53,832 bases of DNA from an uncultured Lachnospiraceae bacterium (lineage in GTDB: Bacteria > Bacillota > Clostridia > Lachnospirales > Lachnospiraceae). The first letter of the stretch is position 1. Each line of letters starts with the position of its first letter. The notes under the pieces were generated by a model. That model searched no databases. It was given only the letters and a program-made list of their open reading frames with translations, and was not told the DNA's origin. Location: contig CAJTYJ010000024.1 of assembly GCA_910583895.1 (NCBI GenBank), forward strand, positions 1 through 53,832. The letters are read 5' to 3'. This document shows, piece by piece, positions 1 through 8,861 of this stretch. Made by a program: the position numbers and the translations under genes.

Positions 1-26
1 CCTACGGTCAGACGCAGATTGCCGCT

Positions 27-52
27 GTTATAATCTCTGCCGAGATTATAAC
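27..52. repeat. AT-rich perfect inverted repeat
   Basis: The arms GTTATAATCTC and GAGATTATAAC are perfectly complementary over 11 bp around a 4-nt loop (TGCC). No T-run follows on either strand, so a standard intrinsic terminator is unlikely. Each arm contains TATAAT or its complement, so it could be an operator over divergent promoter-like sequence. The gene it would serve lies outside the window. Confidence 0.6.
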
Positions 53-119
53 ATAATCATTTTAAAAAGAAAATAGGCTGTGGGATGGAGGGGGATATGG
101 AAAACTTGGGATGGGGATA

Positions 120-315
120 TGTGGATAATGTGGATAACTCGGTGGACAGATTTTATTATTGGAAACCATCTTCGACAGGAATCGACAAAAAAGCGGGGAA
201 ATTACGGGGATTTGTGGAAAAGGTGCAATTTTATTATGTAAATATTTTATCCACGAAAGAATCCACATGCTTAAACAACGTCAGATGTTGATAAACATGT
301 GGATAATGTGGATAA
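120..315. other. DnaA-box cluster (two tandem pairs), possible origin-associated region
   Basis: Bases 1-317 contain no convincing gene. Four perfect DnaA boxes (TGTGGATAA, the complement of TTATCCACA) occur as two back-to-back pairs at 120-137 and 298-315. Boxes with one mismatch lie at 213-221 (TGTGGAAAA), 247-255 (TTATCCACG) and 286-294 (TGTTGATAA). AT-rich sequence lies between the pairs at about 228-250. The second pair abuts the 3' end of murC. This density is far above chance and is typical of oriC or of a DnaA-titrating/regulatory locus. No dnaA or dnaN is visible, so oriC itself is not proven. Confidence 0.7.
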
Positions 316-317
316 CT

Positions 318-1697
318 TTATCTGGACAGAAGGTTTTCCCCGATTTTTAGCACATCTCCGGCCCCCATAGTTATCAACAGGTCCCCGTGCATACATTTTT
401 TTGATAAAAATTTTTCGATCTCCTCAAAAGAGGGATAGTAATGGCAGTCTGTCCCCAGATTCTGCAGCTCTTTTAGCAGGTCTAACGAGCTGATTCCGAT
501 GGTGTTTTTTTCCCGTGCAGCGTAGATATCCGCAAGGACCACATGATCCGCCAGGGAGAGCGCTTTGGCAAAGTCTTTTAAAAAGGCGCTGGTTCTGGTG
601 TAGGTGTGGGGCTGAAAGACGCACCACAGCTCTTTGTGGGGATAGTTGACCGCTGTATTTAAGGTGGCCCGGATTTCTGTGGGGTGATGGGCATAGTCGT
701 CAATGATGGTAACGTTGTTCCAGGTGCCTTTGTACTGGAACCGGCGGTCGGTGCCGCTGAAGGCCGCAATGCCTTTCTGGATGTCGGCAAAGGGAATCTG
801 AAGTTCAGTGGAGGCTGCTATGGCAGCCAGGGCATTGGATACGTTGTGAAGCCCCGGTACGTGAAGCGTGATGGTACCGACTTCTTTTTTTCCATGGATC
901 AGGCGGAAGGAGGCACAGCCTTCCTTGTCATAGGAGATGGAATCAGCGGTATAGTCCTCGGTTCCTGAAAGCCCGTAGGTGACCACCTTTGCGCTCAGGC
1001 CTTCGGTGATCTCCTGAGGGTCTGCAATCTCTTTGTTTAGCACCAGCAGCCCGTCCTCTGGCAAAAGTCCGGCAAAACGATGAAAAGAATCTCGGATATC
1101 GGAAAGATCTTTAAAAAAATCCATATGGTCTTCTTCGATATTCAGGATGATGCTGACCGTTGGAAAGAAGGACAGATAGCTGTTGGTATACTCACAGGCT
1201 TCAGTCAGGAAGGTGTCAGAGTGCCCAACCCGGATATTGCCTCCGATCTGAGGCAGGATGCCGCCCACTGTGATGGTTGGATCTTTGTCTGCCGCCAGCA
1301 GGATGGTGGAGAGCATGGAGGTTGTGGTGGTTTTGCCGTGGGTTCCCGCCACAGCGATTGCGGTGGGATAATTGCTCATGATCTGGCCCAGAAGCTCCGC
1401 CCTTGTGATCATGGGAAGCCCGGCCGCTGTGGCAGCGGCATACTCCGGGTTGTCCGGGCGGATTGCGGCGGTGTAGACGACGGCATCGATCCCCTCCTGG
1501 ATATTTTCCGCCCGCTGGCCGATCTGGATTTGGGCGCCCAAAGATGCAAGGTGGTCCGTCAGAGAAGAACGGACCGCATCGGAACCAGATATGGTAAATC
1601 CTTCTTTTAAGAGGATCTCAGCCAGGCCGCTCATGCTGATGCCGCCGATGCCCATAAAATGCAGGTGGACGGGAGTGTGAAAATCTATCCGATACAT
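318..1697 (-). CDS. murC: UDP-N-acetylmuramate--L-alanine ligase MurC
   Basis: Cytoplasmic peptidoglycan-precursor enzyme that adds L-alanine to UDP-MurNAc using ATP. The 459-residue protein has the Mur N-terminal Rossmann motif HFMGIGGISMSGLA near the start, the ATP loop AGTHGKTTTT, the central-domain region with NIEEDHMDFF, and the C-terminal DDYAHHPTEI segment typical of MurC. Length is normal for the family. The open frame extends 75 codons upstream, but the start at 1697 (MYRIDFHTP) is preceded by AAGGAG at good spacing and fits the family N-terminus. It is transcribed divergently from glgC and is the only minus-strand housekeeping gene before the island. Confidence 0.96.
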   Translation of the reverse strand: MYRIDFHTPVHLHFMGIGGISMSGLAEILLKEGFTISGSDAVRSSLTDHLASLGAQIQIGQRAENIQEGIDAVVYTAAIRPDNPEYAAATAAGLPMITRAELLGQIMSNYPTAIAVAGTHGKTTTTSMLSTILLAADKDPTITVGGILPQIGGNIRVGHSDTFLTEACEYTNSYLSFFPTVSIILNIEEDHMDFFKDLSDIRDSFHRFAGLLPEDGLLVLNKEIADPQEITEGLSAKVVTYGLSGTEDYTADSISYDKEGCASFRLIHGKKEVGTITLHVPGLHNVSNALAAIAASTELQIPFADIQKGIAAFSGTDRRFQYKGTWNNVTIIDDYAHHPTEIRATLNTAVNYPHKELWCVFQPHTYTRTSAFLKDFAKALSLADHVVLADIYAAREKNTIGISSLDLLKELQNLGTDCHYYPSFEEIEKFLSKKCMHGDLLITMGAGDVLKIGENLLSR

Positions 1698-1731
1698 AAA
1701 AATTCTCCTTCTGTATGATATGTTTTCTTTC

Positions 1732-1759
1732 ATTATACTGCGTTTGAAGGAAAAATCAA
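1732..1759 (-). promoter_or_regulatory. Candidate sigma-A promoter of murC
   Basis: Reading the minus strand, TTGATT (1759-1754) is followed after 16 bp by a perfect TATAAT (1737-1732), about 35 bp upstream of the chosen murC start. Confidence 0.6.
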
Positions 1760-1896
1760 TGATCCCTAAAGAAGAAAAAGGAAGTGTTCTATAAAAAACG
1801 CTTAATTTGACGAAAAAAATATGTGAAAAACGACGAATGCAGTCTGATATTATTCTGTGAGCTGTAAAAAAATAGCGCAAATTGTGAAAAAACAGG

Positions 1897-1920
1897 GAAT
1901 ATTTTTCAGTGAAAATATTC
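1897..1920. promoter_or_regulatory. Operator-like inverted repeat upstream of glgC
   Basis: The arms GAATATTTT and AAAATATTC are perfectly complementary around a 6-nt spacer (TCAGTG). The repeat overlaps the -35 hexamer of the candidate glgC promoter, which is a classic repressor position. The cognate regulator is not identifiable from the window. Confidence 0.5.
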
Positions 1921-1946
1921 ACTATTTACAAAAGGTATGCTATAAT
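1918..1946 (+). promoter_or_regulatory. Candidate sigma-A promoter of glgCD
   Basis: TTCACT (1918-1923), a 17-bp spacer, then a perfect TATAAT (1941-1946), about 44 bp upstream of the glgC GTG start. Confidence 0.6.
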
Positions 1947-1989
1947 GAGAACATCGAAGCATTATAATGTTACAGCAAGAGGTGATAGC

Positions 1990-3264
1990 GTGATTAAAAA
2001 AGAGATGATAGCCATGCTTCTGGCAGGCGGACAGGGAAGCAGACTGGGAGTGCTGACTGCGAAGGTTGCCAAACCGGCTGTTGCCTTCGGCGGGAAGTAC
2101 CGCATTATTGATTTTCCCCTGAGCAACTGTATCAATTCCGGTATCGACACAGTGGGAGTATTGACCCAGTATCAGCCCCTGCGTCTGAATACTCATATCG
2201 GGATTGGCATGCCCTGGGATCTGGACCGGAACAACGGAGGTGTAACGGTCCTGTCTCCATATGAGAGAAGCGCCGGAAGCGACTGGTATTCCGGAACCGC
2301 CAATGCAATCTATCAAAATATTGATTACATTGACACATACAATCCGGACTATGTGCTGATCCTTTCCGGAGATCACATCTACAAGATGGACTATGAGGTA
2401 ATGCTGGATTACCACAAAGAGAATGATGCTGCCGTGACGATTGCCTGTATGCCGGTTCCGTGGGAGGAGGCAAGCCGTTTCGGCGTAGTGATCACGGATG
2501 AACACGGCCAGATCAATGAATTTGAAGAAAAGCCGGCGAATCCGAGAAGCAATCTTGCTTCCATGGGGATCTATATCTTCACCTGGAAGCTTTTAAGAGA
2601 AGCACTGATCAAGATGAAGGACGTGCCCAACTGCGATTTCGGCAAGCATATCCTTCCGGAATGTCTTGAGAAAAAAGAGCGGCTTTTTGCTTATGAGTAC
2701 AACGGCTACTGGAAAGACGTGGGAACTCTCGGCTCCTATTGGGAGGCGAATATGGAGCTTATCGATATCATTCCGGAGTTCAATCTGTATGAAGAATTCT
2801 GGAAGATCTACACGAAGAGCGACGCGGTGCCGCCCCTCTATGTGTCGGAGGACGGTTTCATTGAGCGGAGTATCGTCTGCGGCAATTCCAATATAGAAGG
2901 AACCGTGATCAATTCAGTCATCGGAGCGGGCGTCACGGTGGGAAAAGGGGCCGTGGTGCGGGACTCCATCATTATGAAGAATACGGTCATAAGCGCCGGC
3001 TGCAAGGTGGATAAGGCCATCATCGCCGAGGAAGTCAAAGTGGGAGAGAACTGCATTCTTGGTGCAGGGGAGAATATCCCCAATAAAGTCAATCCCAAGG
3101 TGTATTCCTTTGGCCTTGTGACCATCGGGGAGAATTCGGTAATTCCCGCCGGTGTACAGATCGGTCTGAACACTGCCGTATCCGGCAGGACAGAAGCGTG
3201 CGACTATCCGGGCGGAATGCTTGGAAGTGGCGAGACATTGATTAAGGCAGGTGACAGATCATGA
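1990..3264 (+). CDS. glgC: Glucose-1-phosphate adenylyltransferase, catalytic subunit GlgC
   Basis: Makes ADP-glucose from glucose-1-phosphate and ATP, the committed step of bacterial glycogen synthesis. The 424-residue protein begins with the nucleotidyltransferase signature MLLAGGQGSRLG. It continues with the substrate-binding stretch FGGKYRIIDFPLSNC, the YRGTANAIYQN-like YSGTANAIYQN, the metal-site region SGDHIYKMDY, EEKPANPRSN, and a C-terminal left-handed beta-helix of hexapeptide repeats. I chose the GTG at 1990 because AGAGGTGAT precedes it and the resulting N-terminus (IKKEMIAMLLAGG) matches the family. The open frame extends 27 codons further without support. It overlaps glgD by 4 bp (ATGA), so the two subunits are translationally coupled. 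Confidence 0.96.
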   Translation: MIKKEMIAMLLAGGQGSRLGVLTAKVAKPAVAFGGKYRIIDFPLSNCINSGIDTVGVLTQYQPLRLNTHIGIGMPWDLDRNNGGVTVLSPYERSAGSDWYSGTANAIYQNIDYIDTYNPDYVLILSGDHIYKMDYEVMLDYHKENDAAVTIACMPVPWEEASRFGVVITDEHGQINEFEEKPANPRSNLASMGIYIFTWKLLREALIKMKDVPNCDFGKHILPECLEKKERLFAYEYNGYWKDVGTLGSYWEANMELIDIIPEFNLYEEFWKIYTKSDAVPPLYVSEDGFIERSIVCGNSNIEGTVINSVIGAGVTVGKGAVVRDSIIMKNTVISAGCKVDKAIIAEEVKVGENCILGAGENIPNKVNPKVYSFGLVTIGENSVIPAGVQIGLNTAVSGRTEACDYPGGMLGSGETLIKAGDRS

Positions 3265-4379
3265 GAGCGATCGGACTTATTTTGGCAGGCGGCAACAATC
3301 ACAGGATGAGAGAACTGTCCACCAAGCGGGCCATCGCGGCCATGCCTGTGGCAGGCAGCTACCGGGGCATTGACTTTTCTCTCAGCAATATGTCCAATTC
3401 CCATGTGCAGAAGGTGGCGGTTCTGACCCAGTACAATTCCCGTTCTTTAAACGAGCATCTAAGCTCTTCCAAATGGTGGGATTTCGGGAGAAAGCAGGGC
3501 GGACTCTATATCTTTACTCCCATGGTAACCGCGGACAACAACTTCTGGTACCGGGGTACCGCCGACTGTATCTATCAGAATCTGGACTGGTTAAAGCAGA
3601 GTCATGAGCCATATGTGGTCATTGCCTCCGGAGACGGCGTCTACAAGATGGATTACAACAAAGTGCTGGAATACCATATTGAGAAGAAGGCTGACATCAC
3701 TGTTGTGTGCAAAGACATGCCGGAAGGCACGGATATGAGCCGGTTCGGCGTGGTCAAAGATGACGGAGACGGCAGACTGATCGATATGGAAGAAAAGCCC
3801 ATGGCGACGGATGCGCATCTGGTTTCCTGTGGAATCTACATTATCCGCAGACGCCAGCTTATCGAGCTGATTGAAAAATGCGCTCAGGAAGACCGCTATG
3901 ATTTTGTAAGGGATATCCTGATCCGTTATAAAAATGTAAGAAAGATCTACGTGTACCGGATGGACAGTTACTGGAACAGTATTTCCTCTGTGGAGTCCTA
4001 TTACCAGACAAACATGGATTTCTTAAAGCCGGAAGTCAGAAAGCACTTCCTGCAGGATTATCCGGATATCTATTCCAAGGTACAGGATCTGCCTCCTGCG
4101 AAATACAATGCAGGTTCCAATGTAAAGAACAGCCTGGTTGCCAGCGGATGTATCATCAATGGCACAGTTGAGAATTCCGTTCTGTTTAAGAAGGTATTTG
4201 TGGGGAACAACTGTGTGATCAAGAATTCGATCATCCTCAATGATGTGTATCTTGGCGATAATACTTACATAGAGAACTGCATCGTGGAGAGCAGGGACAC
4301 GATACGGGCAAACTCCCGTTATGTGGGTGAAAATGGTGTGAAAGTAGTCATCGAAAAAAATGAAAGGTATGTATTGTAA
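3261..4379 (+). CDS. glgD: Glucose-1-phosphate adenylyltransferase regulatory subunit GlgD
   Basis: Non-catalytic partner that forms a heterotetramer with GlgC in Firmicutes and modulates ADP-glucose synthesis. The 372-residue sequence is a clear GlgC paralogue. Its signature is altered to LILAGGNNHRMRELS, and it keeps the YRGIDFSLSNMSNS, YRGTADCIYQNLDW and SGDGVYKMDY blocks plus a C-terminal beta-helix. Loss of the canonical GGxGxRL pattern is what distinguishes GlgD from GlgC. It overlaps glgC by 4 bp and ends in an NERYVL tail. A small inverted repeat (TCCTGA-GTTT-TCAGGA, 4381-4396) follows without a T-run. Confidence 0.94.
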   Translation: MRAIGLILAGGNNHRMRELSTKRAIAAMPVAGSYRGIDFSLSNMSNSHVQKVAVLTQYNSRSLNEHLSSSKWWDFGRKQGGLYIFTPMVTADNNFWYRGTADCIYQNLDWLKQSHEPYVVIASGDGVYKMDYNKVLEYHIEKKADITVVCKDMPEGTDMSRFGVVKDDGDGRLIDMEEKPMATDAHLVSCGIYIIRRRQLIELIEKCAQEDRYDFVRDILIRYKNVRKIYVYRMDSYWNSISSVESYYQTNMDFLKPEVRKHFLQDYPDIYSKVQDLPPAKYNAGSNVKNSLVASGCIINGTVENSVLFKKVFVGNNCVIKNSIILNDVYLGDNTYIENCIVESRDTIRANSRYVGENGVKVVIEKNERYVL

Positions 4380-4423
4380 GTCCTGAGTTTTCAGGAGTGT
4401 GAAAGGTGAAAAGGAGTTTTATC

Positions 4424-4699
4424 ATGAAAATTACAGATGTACGGGTTCGTAAAGTAACAAAAGAGGGCAAGATGAAGGCTGTCGTGTCCATTACGATCGA
4501 TGAAGAATTCGTAGTCCATGACATCAAAGTCATCGAAGGAGAAAAAGGGCTGTTCATCGCCATGCCGAGCAGAAAGGCATCGGACGGAGAATACCGTGAT
4601 ATCGCACATCCCATCAACTCGCTTACAAGAGATTCCATCCAGACAATGATACTGGACAGATATGTAGAGACTTTGACAACACAGACTGTAAGTAACTGA
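4424..4699 (+). CDS. spoVG: Septation/RNA-binding regulator SpoVG
   Basis: SpoVG is a small conserved nucleic-acid-binding protein that affects asymmetric septation and many post-transcriptional and capsule/virulence traits in Firmicutes. The 91-residue sequence begins MKITDVRVRKV and continues with MKAVVSITIDEEFVVHDIKVIEG, GLFIAMPSRK and YRDIAHPINS, the hallmark blocks of the family. I placed the start at 4424, with AAGGAG ending 8 bases upstream, rather than at an upstream in-frame GTG that would add six residues. It is followed by its own intrinsic terminator, so it is probably a separate transcript from pth-mfd. Confidence 0.97.
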   Translation: MKITDVRVRKVTKEGKMKAVVSITIDEEFVVHDIKVIEGEKGLFIAMPSRKASDGEYRDIAHPINSLTRDSIQTMILDRYVETLTTQTVSN

Positions 4700-4793
4700 A
4701 AGAACAAACCAATCTCTTTCCATGGGGCTTTCAGTAAAATCAGTCCACAAAAGGCTGAGGACTGGCAGATATGTGAAAAAAGGGTCAAAAGAG

Positions 4794-4823
4794 AAAGCCT
4801 GCGGCGAATGCTGCAGGCTTTTT
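4794..4823 (+). terminator. Intrinsic terminator after spoVG
   Basis: Stem AAAGCCTGC (4794-4802) pairs with GCAGGCTTT (4813-4821). Inner GGC/GCT pairs extend it to 12 bp around a GAAT loop, and a short T-run follows. Confidence 0.8.
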
Positions 4824-4895
4824 ACGGGTTGCAAAAAGGGAAACGGTCATGTAAAATACACATGTAGCAAATGGGAAAAGAGATGGAGAAGTGAC

Positions 4896-5465
4896 ATGTA
4901 TGTGATCGTGGGCCTGGGGAATCCGGGCAGTAAGTACGAGAAGACAAGACACAATGTGGGATTTCAGGTACTGGATTGTCTGGCGGAGGAGTACAGGATC
5001 GGAATCAATCAGAGAAAGCACCGGGCGCTGTGCGGGGCTGGTATGATCGAAGGAAGTAAGGTGCTGCTCGTAAAACCCCAGACCTATATGAATTTAAGCG
5101 GAGAGTGTGTACGGGAAGTGGTGGATTTTTATAAAATAGATCCACAGGAAGAGCTTCTGGTGATCTATGACGATATTTCGCTGGAACCAGGACAGCTTCG
5201 GATCCGAAAGAAGGGAAGTGCCGGCGGACATAACGGGATTAAAAATATTCTGCTGCATCTGGGAAGCGAGGTGTTTCCCAGGATTAAGATCGGTGTGGGG
5301 GCGAAGCCGGAAGGATATGATCTGGCAGACTATGTGCTGGGACATTTCTCCGGAGAAGAAAGAGATACGATGCAAAAAGCATATGAACAGGCGGCAAAGG
5401 CGGCAGCGGCCATACTGACGGAAGGGCCGGATAAAGCCATGAACCTGTTTAATCAGAAGCAGTGA
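4896..5465 (+). CDS. pth: Peptidyl-tRNA hydrolase
   Basis: Releases tRNA from prematurely dropped peptidyl-tRNA during translation; cytoplasmic and essential in most bacteria. The 189-residue protein has the N-terminal signature IVGLGNPGSKYEKTRHNVGF (catalytic His in RHN), the VKPQTYMNLSGE block, and SAGGHNGIKNI. Length is typical. The open frame continues 58 codons upstream through the spoVG terminator, but the family start and a GGAGA site place translation at 4896. It lies 7 bp upstream of mfd, a pairing also seen in Bacillus. Confidence 0.97.
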   Translation: MYVIVGLGNPGSKYEKTRHNVGFQVLDCLAEEYRIGINQRKHRALCGAGMIEGSKVLLVKPQTYMNLSGECVREVVDFYKIDPQEELLVIYDDISLEPGQLRIRKKGSAGGHNGIKNILLHLGSEVFPRIKIGVGAKPEGYDLADYVLGHFSGEERDTMQKAYEQAAKAAAAILTEGPDKAMNLFNQKQ

Positions 5466-5472
5466 GGGAATC

Positions 5473-8400
5473 ATGCATACATTTTATGAACCGCTGTTAC
5501 AACTGGAAGTGTTTCAGAAGGCCTGTGAGCGGCTTGGGAAGGAAAAGGGACTTCTGCTTCTGACCGGATGTGTGGAGTCTCAAAAGACGCACCTGATGTA
5601 CAGTCTGGGACGGGATTATCCGGTGAAGCTGATTCTCACATACAATGAATTGAAGGCAAAGGAAATCTATGAGGAATATGAAGCCCTTGGCGAAGAGGTG
5701 TTTTATTATCCCGCAAAAGATTTTCTCTTTTTTCATGCAGATCTTCAGGGAAATGAGCTGTTAAGGCAGCGGATGACGGCGGTGAGCCGGCTTTTGTCCG
5801 GACAGACTGCGGTCATTGTTGCTACCCTGGACGGATGTATGGCCCCGCTTCTGCCTTTTGAAAAAGTAAAAGAACTGATGTTCTCTATTGGCATCGGTAG
5901 TGTGGTGGAGATGGAAGCTGTGAAGACCAGACTGGTCCGCATGGGGTATGAAAGGACTGCCCAGACAGAACTGCCGGGTCAGTTTGCCGTCCGGGGTGAT
6001 ATCCTGGACATCTATCCGTTAACCGAAGAATATCCGGTGCGGATCGAACTGTGGGATGAGGAAGTGGATTCCATTCGCAGCTTTGACGCCGCAAGTCAGA
6101 GATCTATAGAGAATTTGGAGGAGATCGTGCTGTATCCGGCGGCGGAGTTAAGCCCGGCAGAACATCACTGCCAGGGAGTCAGTCTGTTGGAATACCTGAA
6201 AGGGGAGGAGTCGCTGGTATTTTTGGATGAGGTAAACCGTCTGTTTGAACGGGGAGAGACGGTGGAGAAGGAATACCGCCAGAATTTTGAGAACCGGATG
6301 GAGAAAGGCCAGATTCAGGCAGGGCAGGAGGAAGAGATATTTTCCTGCGAACAGGTGATGTGCTGGCTGAACCGGATGCGGGGAGCCGCTCTTGGGACGC
6401 TGGAGACGACGGACCGGCGGATGGATTTTCAAAGCCGCTACCGGTTGGAGACCCGGTCGATCCAGTCCTATAACGGCCACTTCGAATTGCTTTTAAAAGA
6501 TCTGAAGCGCTGGAAAAAGGAGCGCTATCAGGTCATCCTGATGTGTGCGTCCAGAACCAGGGGCAGGCGTTTAGCGGGAGAACTGCTGAAAGAAGGGCTG
6601 AGTGCATTTTACAGTGAGGAAGAAGAGCGGGTGGTGCAGCAGGGGGAGATCATGGTGGTCCACGGGAACGTGTTCCGGGGTTATGAGTATCCCATGATCC
6701 GCTTTGCGGTAGTCTCGGAGACGGATGTCTTCGGAAGAGAGAAGAAGAAAAAGAGAAAAAAACGCAAGACTTACGAAGGGCGGAAGATCAGCAGCTTTAC
6801 AGATCTGTCCATCGGGGATTACGTGGTGCATGAGAACCATGGGCTTGGCATCTACCGGGGGATCGAGAAGATCACGGTGGATAAGATTGTAAAGGACTAT
6901 ATGAAGATCGAGTACAGCAAGGGGGCGTGCCTGTATATTCTGGCTACCCAGCTGGATGCGATCCAGAAGTACGGGAGTGCAGATGCAGAGAAGATCCCGC
7001 GGCTGAATACACTGGGAGGACAGGACTGGAAGAAGACCCGATCCAAAGTCAAAGGTGCCGTTCAGGAGGTGGCCAAAGATCTGGTGGAGCTGTACGCGGC
7101 GAGACAGTCGGAAAAGGGGTATGTGTATGGTCCGGACACCGTGTGGCAGCGGGAGTTTGAAGAGCTGTTCCCCTATGAAGAGACGGAGGACCAGCAAAGA
7201 GCGATCCAGGATATGAAAAAGGACATGGAGAGCAGCAAGATCATGGACCGGCTGATCTGCGGAGATGTGGGATACGGCAAGACAGAGGTGGCGATCCGGG
7301 CGGCTTTTAAGGCGGTGCAGGAAAGCCGGCAGGTGGTTTATCTGGTTCCCACAACGATTCTCGCCCAGCAGCACTACAATACTTTTGTCCAGCGCATGAA
7401 GGAATTTCCGGTGCGGATTGATCTGATGTGCCGTTTCCGGACGCCGGGGCAGCAGAAGAAGACCTTGGAGGATCTGCGGAAAGGACTGGTGGATATTGTC
7501 ATTGGCACTCACCGGGTGCTGTCCAGGGATGTGGAGTATAAGGAGCTTGGGCTTTTGATCATCGATGAGGAACAGCGGTTTGGTGTTGCGGACAAGGAGA
7601 AGATCAAGAAGATCAAGACCAGTGTGGATGTCCTGACTTTAAGTGCGACACCGATTCCAAGAACGCTGCATATGAGTCTGGCGGGGATTCGGGATATGAG
7701 CGTCTTGGAAGAACCTCCCATGGACCGGATGCCGATCCAGACCTATGTCTGCGAATACGATGAGGAAATGGTTCGGGCGGCGATTCACCGGGAACTGGCC
7801 AGAGAAGGGCAGATCTACTATGTGTATAACCGGGTGGAAACCATCGCTGATGTTACCCACCGGATCCAGGAACTGGTTCCCGAGGCCAGTGTGGCGTTTG
7901 CTCATGGCCAGATGAAGGAGCATGAGCTGGAACGAATCATGTATGAGTTTATTGAGGGGAGCATTGATGTGCTGGTATCCACGACTATCATAGAGACCGG
8001 TATGGATATCTCCAACGTCAACACCATCATTATCCATGACGCGGACCGCATGGGTCTGTCCCAGCTTTATCAGCTCAGAGGAAGGGTGGGAAGGGCAAAC
8101 CGGACAGCCTATGCATTTCTTTTGTATAAAAAGGACAAAATGCTAAAGGAAGTGGCAGAAAAAAGGCTTCATGCCATCCGGGAATATTCGGATCTGGGAA
8201 GCGGTTTTAAGATCGCCATGCGGGATATGGAGATCCGGGGAGTGGGCACTCTTTTAGGCCAGCGGCAGCACGGGCATATGCAGGCGGTGGGATATAACCT
8301 GTACTGCAAAATGTTAAATGAGGCGGTGAGCCGGATGAAAGGCGAGACGAAAGTTCTGTCCGGAGATTTTGAGACGGTGGCAGATTTGCAGATTGATGCT

Positions 8401-8835
8401 TATATTCCGGATAGTTATATCCGCAACGAAGCCCTGAAACTGGATATTTACCGCCGGATTGCGGCGGTGGAGAATGAGGCAGAACAAGAAGATATGCTGG
8501 AAGAGCTGATTGACCGTTTTGGGGAACCGCCCAGATCGGTTCTGAATCTTTTGGAGATTACAAAACTTCGAGGGCAGGCTCATGAACTCTATATCCGGGA
8601 GATCAAGGGCAGAGCCGATCAGATCGTCTTTAGCATGTATGAAAAGGCGGCGATTAATCCGGTGCGGATTCCGGAATTGTTAGAAAAGATGGGGGCGCCT
8701 ATGTCCTTTAAAAAGTCAGAGCCAGTGCAGTTTATTTATGATATCAGGAAGTGCCGGCAAAAGGACGAAAAAAATCTTCTGGTTCTGACCGGGCAGATTT
8801 TAAATGAGATGAAACTTTTGCTGGATGATCAGTGA
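5473..8835 (+). CDS. mfd: Transcription-repair coupling factor Mfd
   Basis: Displaces RNA polymerase stalled at DNA damage and recruits UvrA. The 1120-residue protein has an N-terminal UvrB-like/UvrA-interaction region, with LPGQFAVRGDILDIYP around residue 170. The RNA-polymerase-interacting domain contains IGDYVVHENHGLGIYRG, around 450-460. The RecG-like translocase has Walker A GDVGYGKT near 597-604, DEEQ near 698 and LRGRVGR in motif VI. The TRCF C-terminal domain ends the protein. A lysine-rich linker (KKKKRKKRK) sits before the polymerase-binding domain. GAGGGAATC precedes the ATG. Length is slightly short for the family but complete. It heads a run that continues into three lipoprotein genes and pncB. 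Confidence 0.97.
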   Translation: MHTFYEPLLQLEVFQKACERLGKEKGLLLLTGCVESQKTHLMYSLGRDYPVKLILTYNELKAKEIYEEYEALGEEVFYYPAKDFLFFHADLQGNELLRQRMTAVSRLLSGQTAVIVATLDGCMAPLLPFEKVKELMFSIGIGSVVEMEAVKTRLVRMGYERTAQTELPGQFAVRGDILDIYPLTEEYPVRIELWDEEVDSIRSFDAASQRSIENLEEIVLYPAAELSPAEHHCQGVSLLEYLKGEESLVFLDEVNRLFERGETVEKEYRQNFENRMEKGQIQAGQEEEIFSCEQVMCWLNRMRGAALGTLETTDRRMDFQSRYRLETRSIQSYNGHFELLLKDLKRWKKERYQVILMCASRTRGRRLAGELLKEGLSAFYSEEEERVVQQGEIMVVHGNVFRGYEYPMIRFAVVSETDVFGREKKKKRKKRKTYEGRKISSFTDLSIGDYVVHENHGLGIYRGIEKITVDKIVKDYMKIEYSKGACLYILATQLDAIQKYGSADAEKIPRLNTLGGQDWKKTRSKVKGAVQEVAKDLVELYAARQSEKGYVYGPDTVWQREFEELFPYEETEDQQRAIQDMKKDMESSKIMDRLICGDVGYGKTEVAIRAAFKAVQESRQVVYLVPTTILAQQHYNTFVQRMKEFPVRIDLMCRFRTPGQQKKTLEDLRKGLVDIVIGTHRVLSRDVEYKELGLLIIDEEQRFGVADKEKIKKIKTSVDVLTLSATPIPRTLHMSLAGIRDMSVLEEPPMDRMPIQTYVCEYDEEMVRAAIHRELAREGQIYYVYNRVETIADVTHRIQELVPEASVAFAHGQMKEHELERIMYEFIEGSIDVLVSTTIIETGMDISNVNTIIIHDADRMGLSQLYQLRGRVGRANRTAYAFLLYKKDKMLKEVAEKRLHAIREYSDLGSGFKIAMRDMEIRGVGTLLGQRQHGHMQAVGYNLYCKMLNEAVSRMKGETKVLSGDFETVADLQIDAYIPDSYIRNEALKLDIYRRIAAVENEAEQEDMLEELIDRFGEPPRSVLNLLEITKLRGQAHELYIREIKGRADQIVFSMYEKAAINPVRIPELLEKMGAPMSFKKSEPVQFIYDIRKCRQKDEKNLLVLTGQILNEMKLLLDDQ

Positions 8836-8861
8836 CAGATGATAGGAGAGATTTTAACATT

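Noticed and set aside
62..350. ORFs of 60-70 codons over the DnaA-box region
   Set aside because: They run through repeated DnaA boxes and have no ribosome sites or coherent composition.
6571..7512. Long antisense ORF (313 codons) within mfd
   Set aside because: It is a shadow of mfd codon bias and has no start signals. The same holds for the long antisense ORFs in murC, dnaE, argF, lysS and the antiporter gene.
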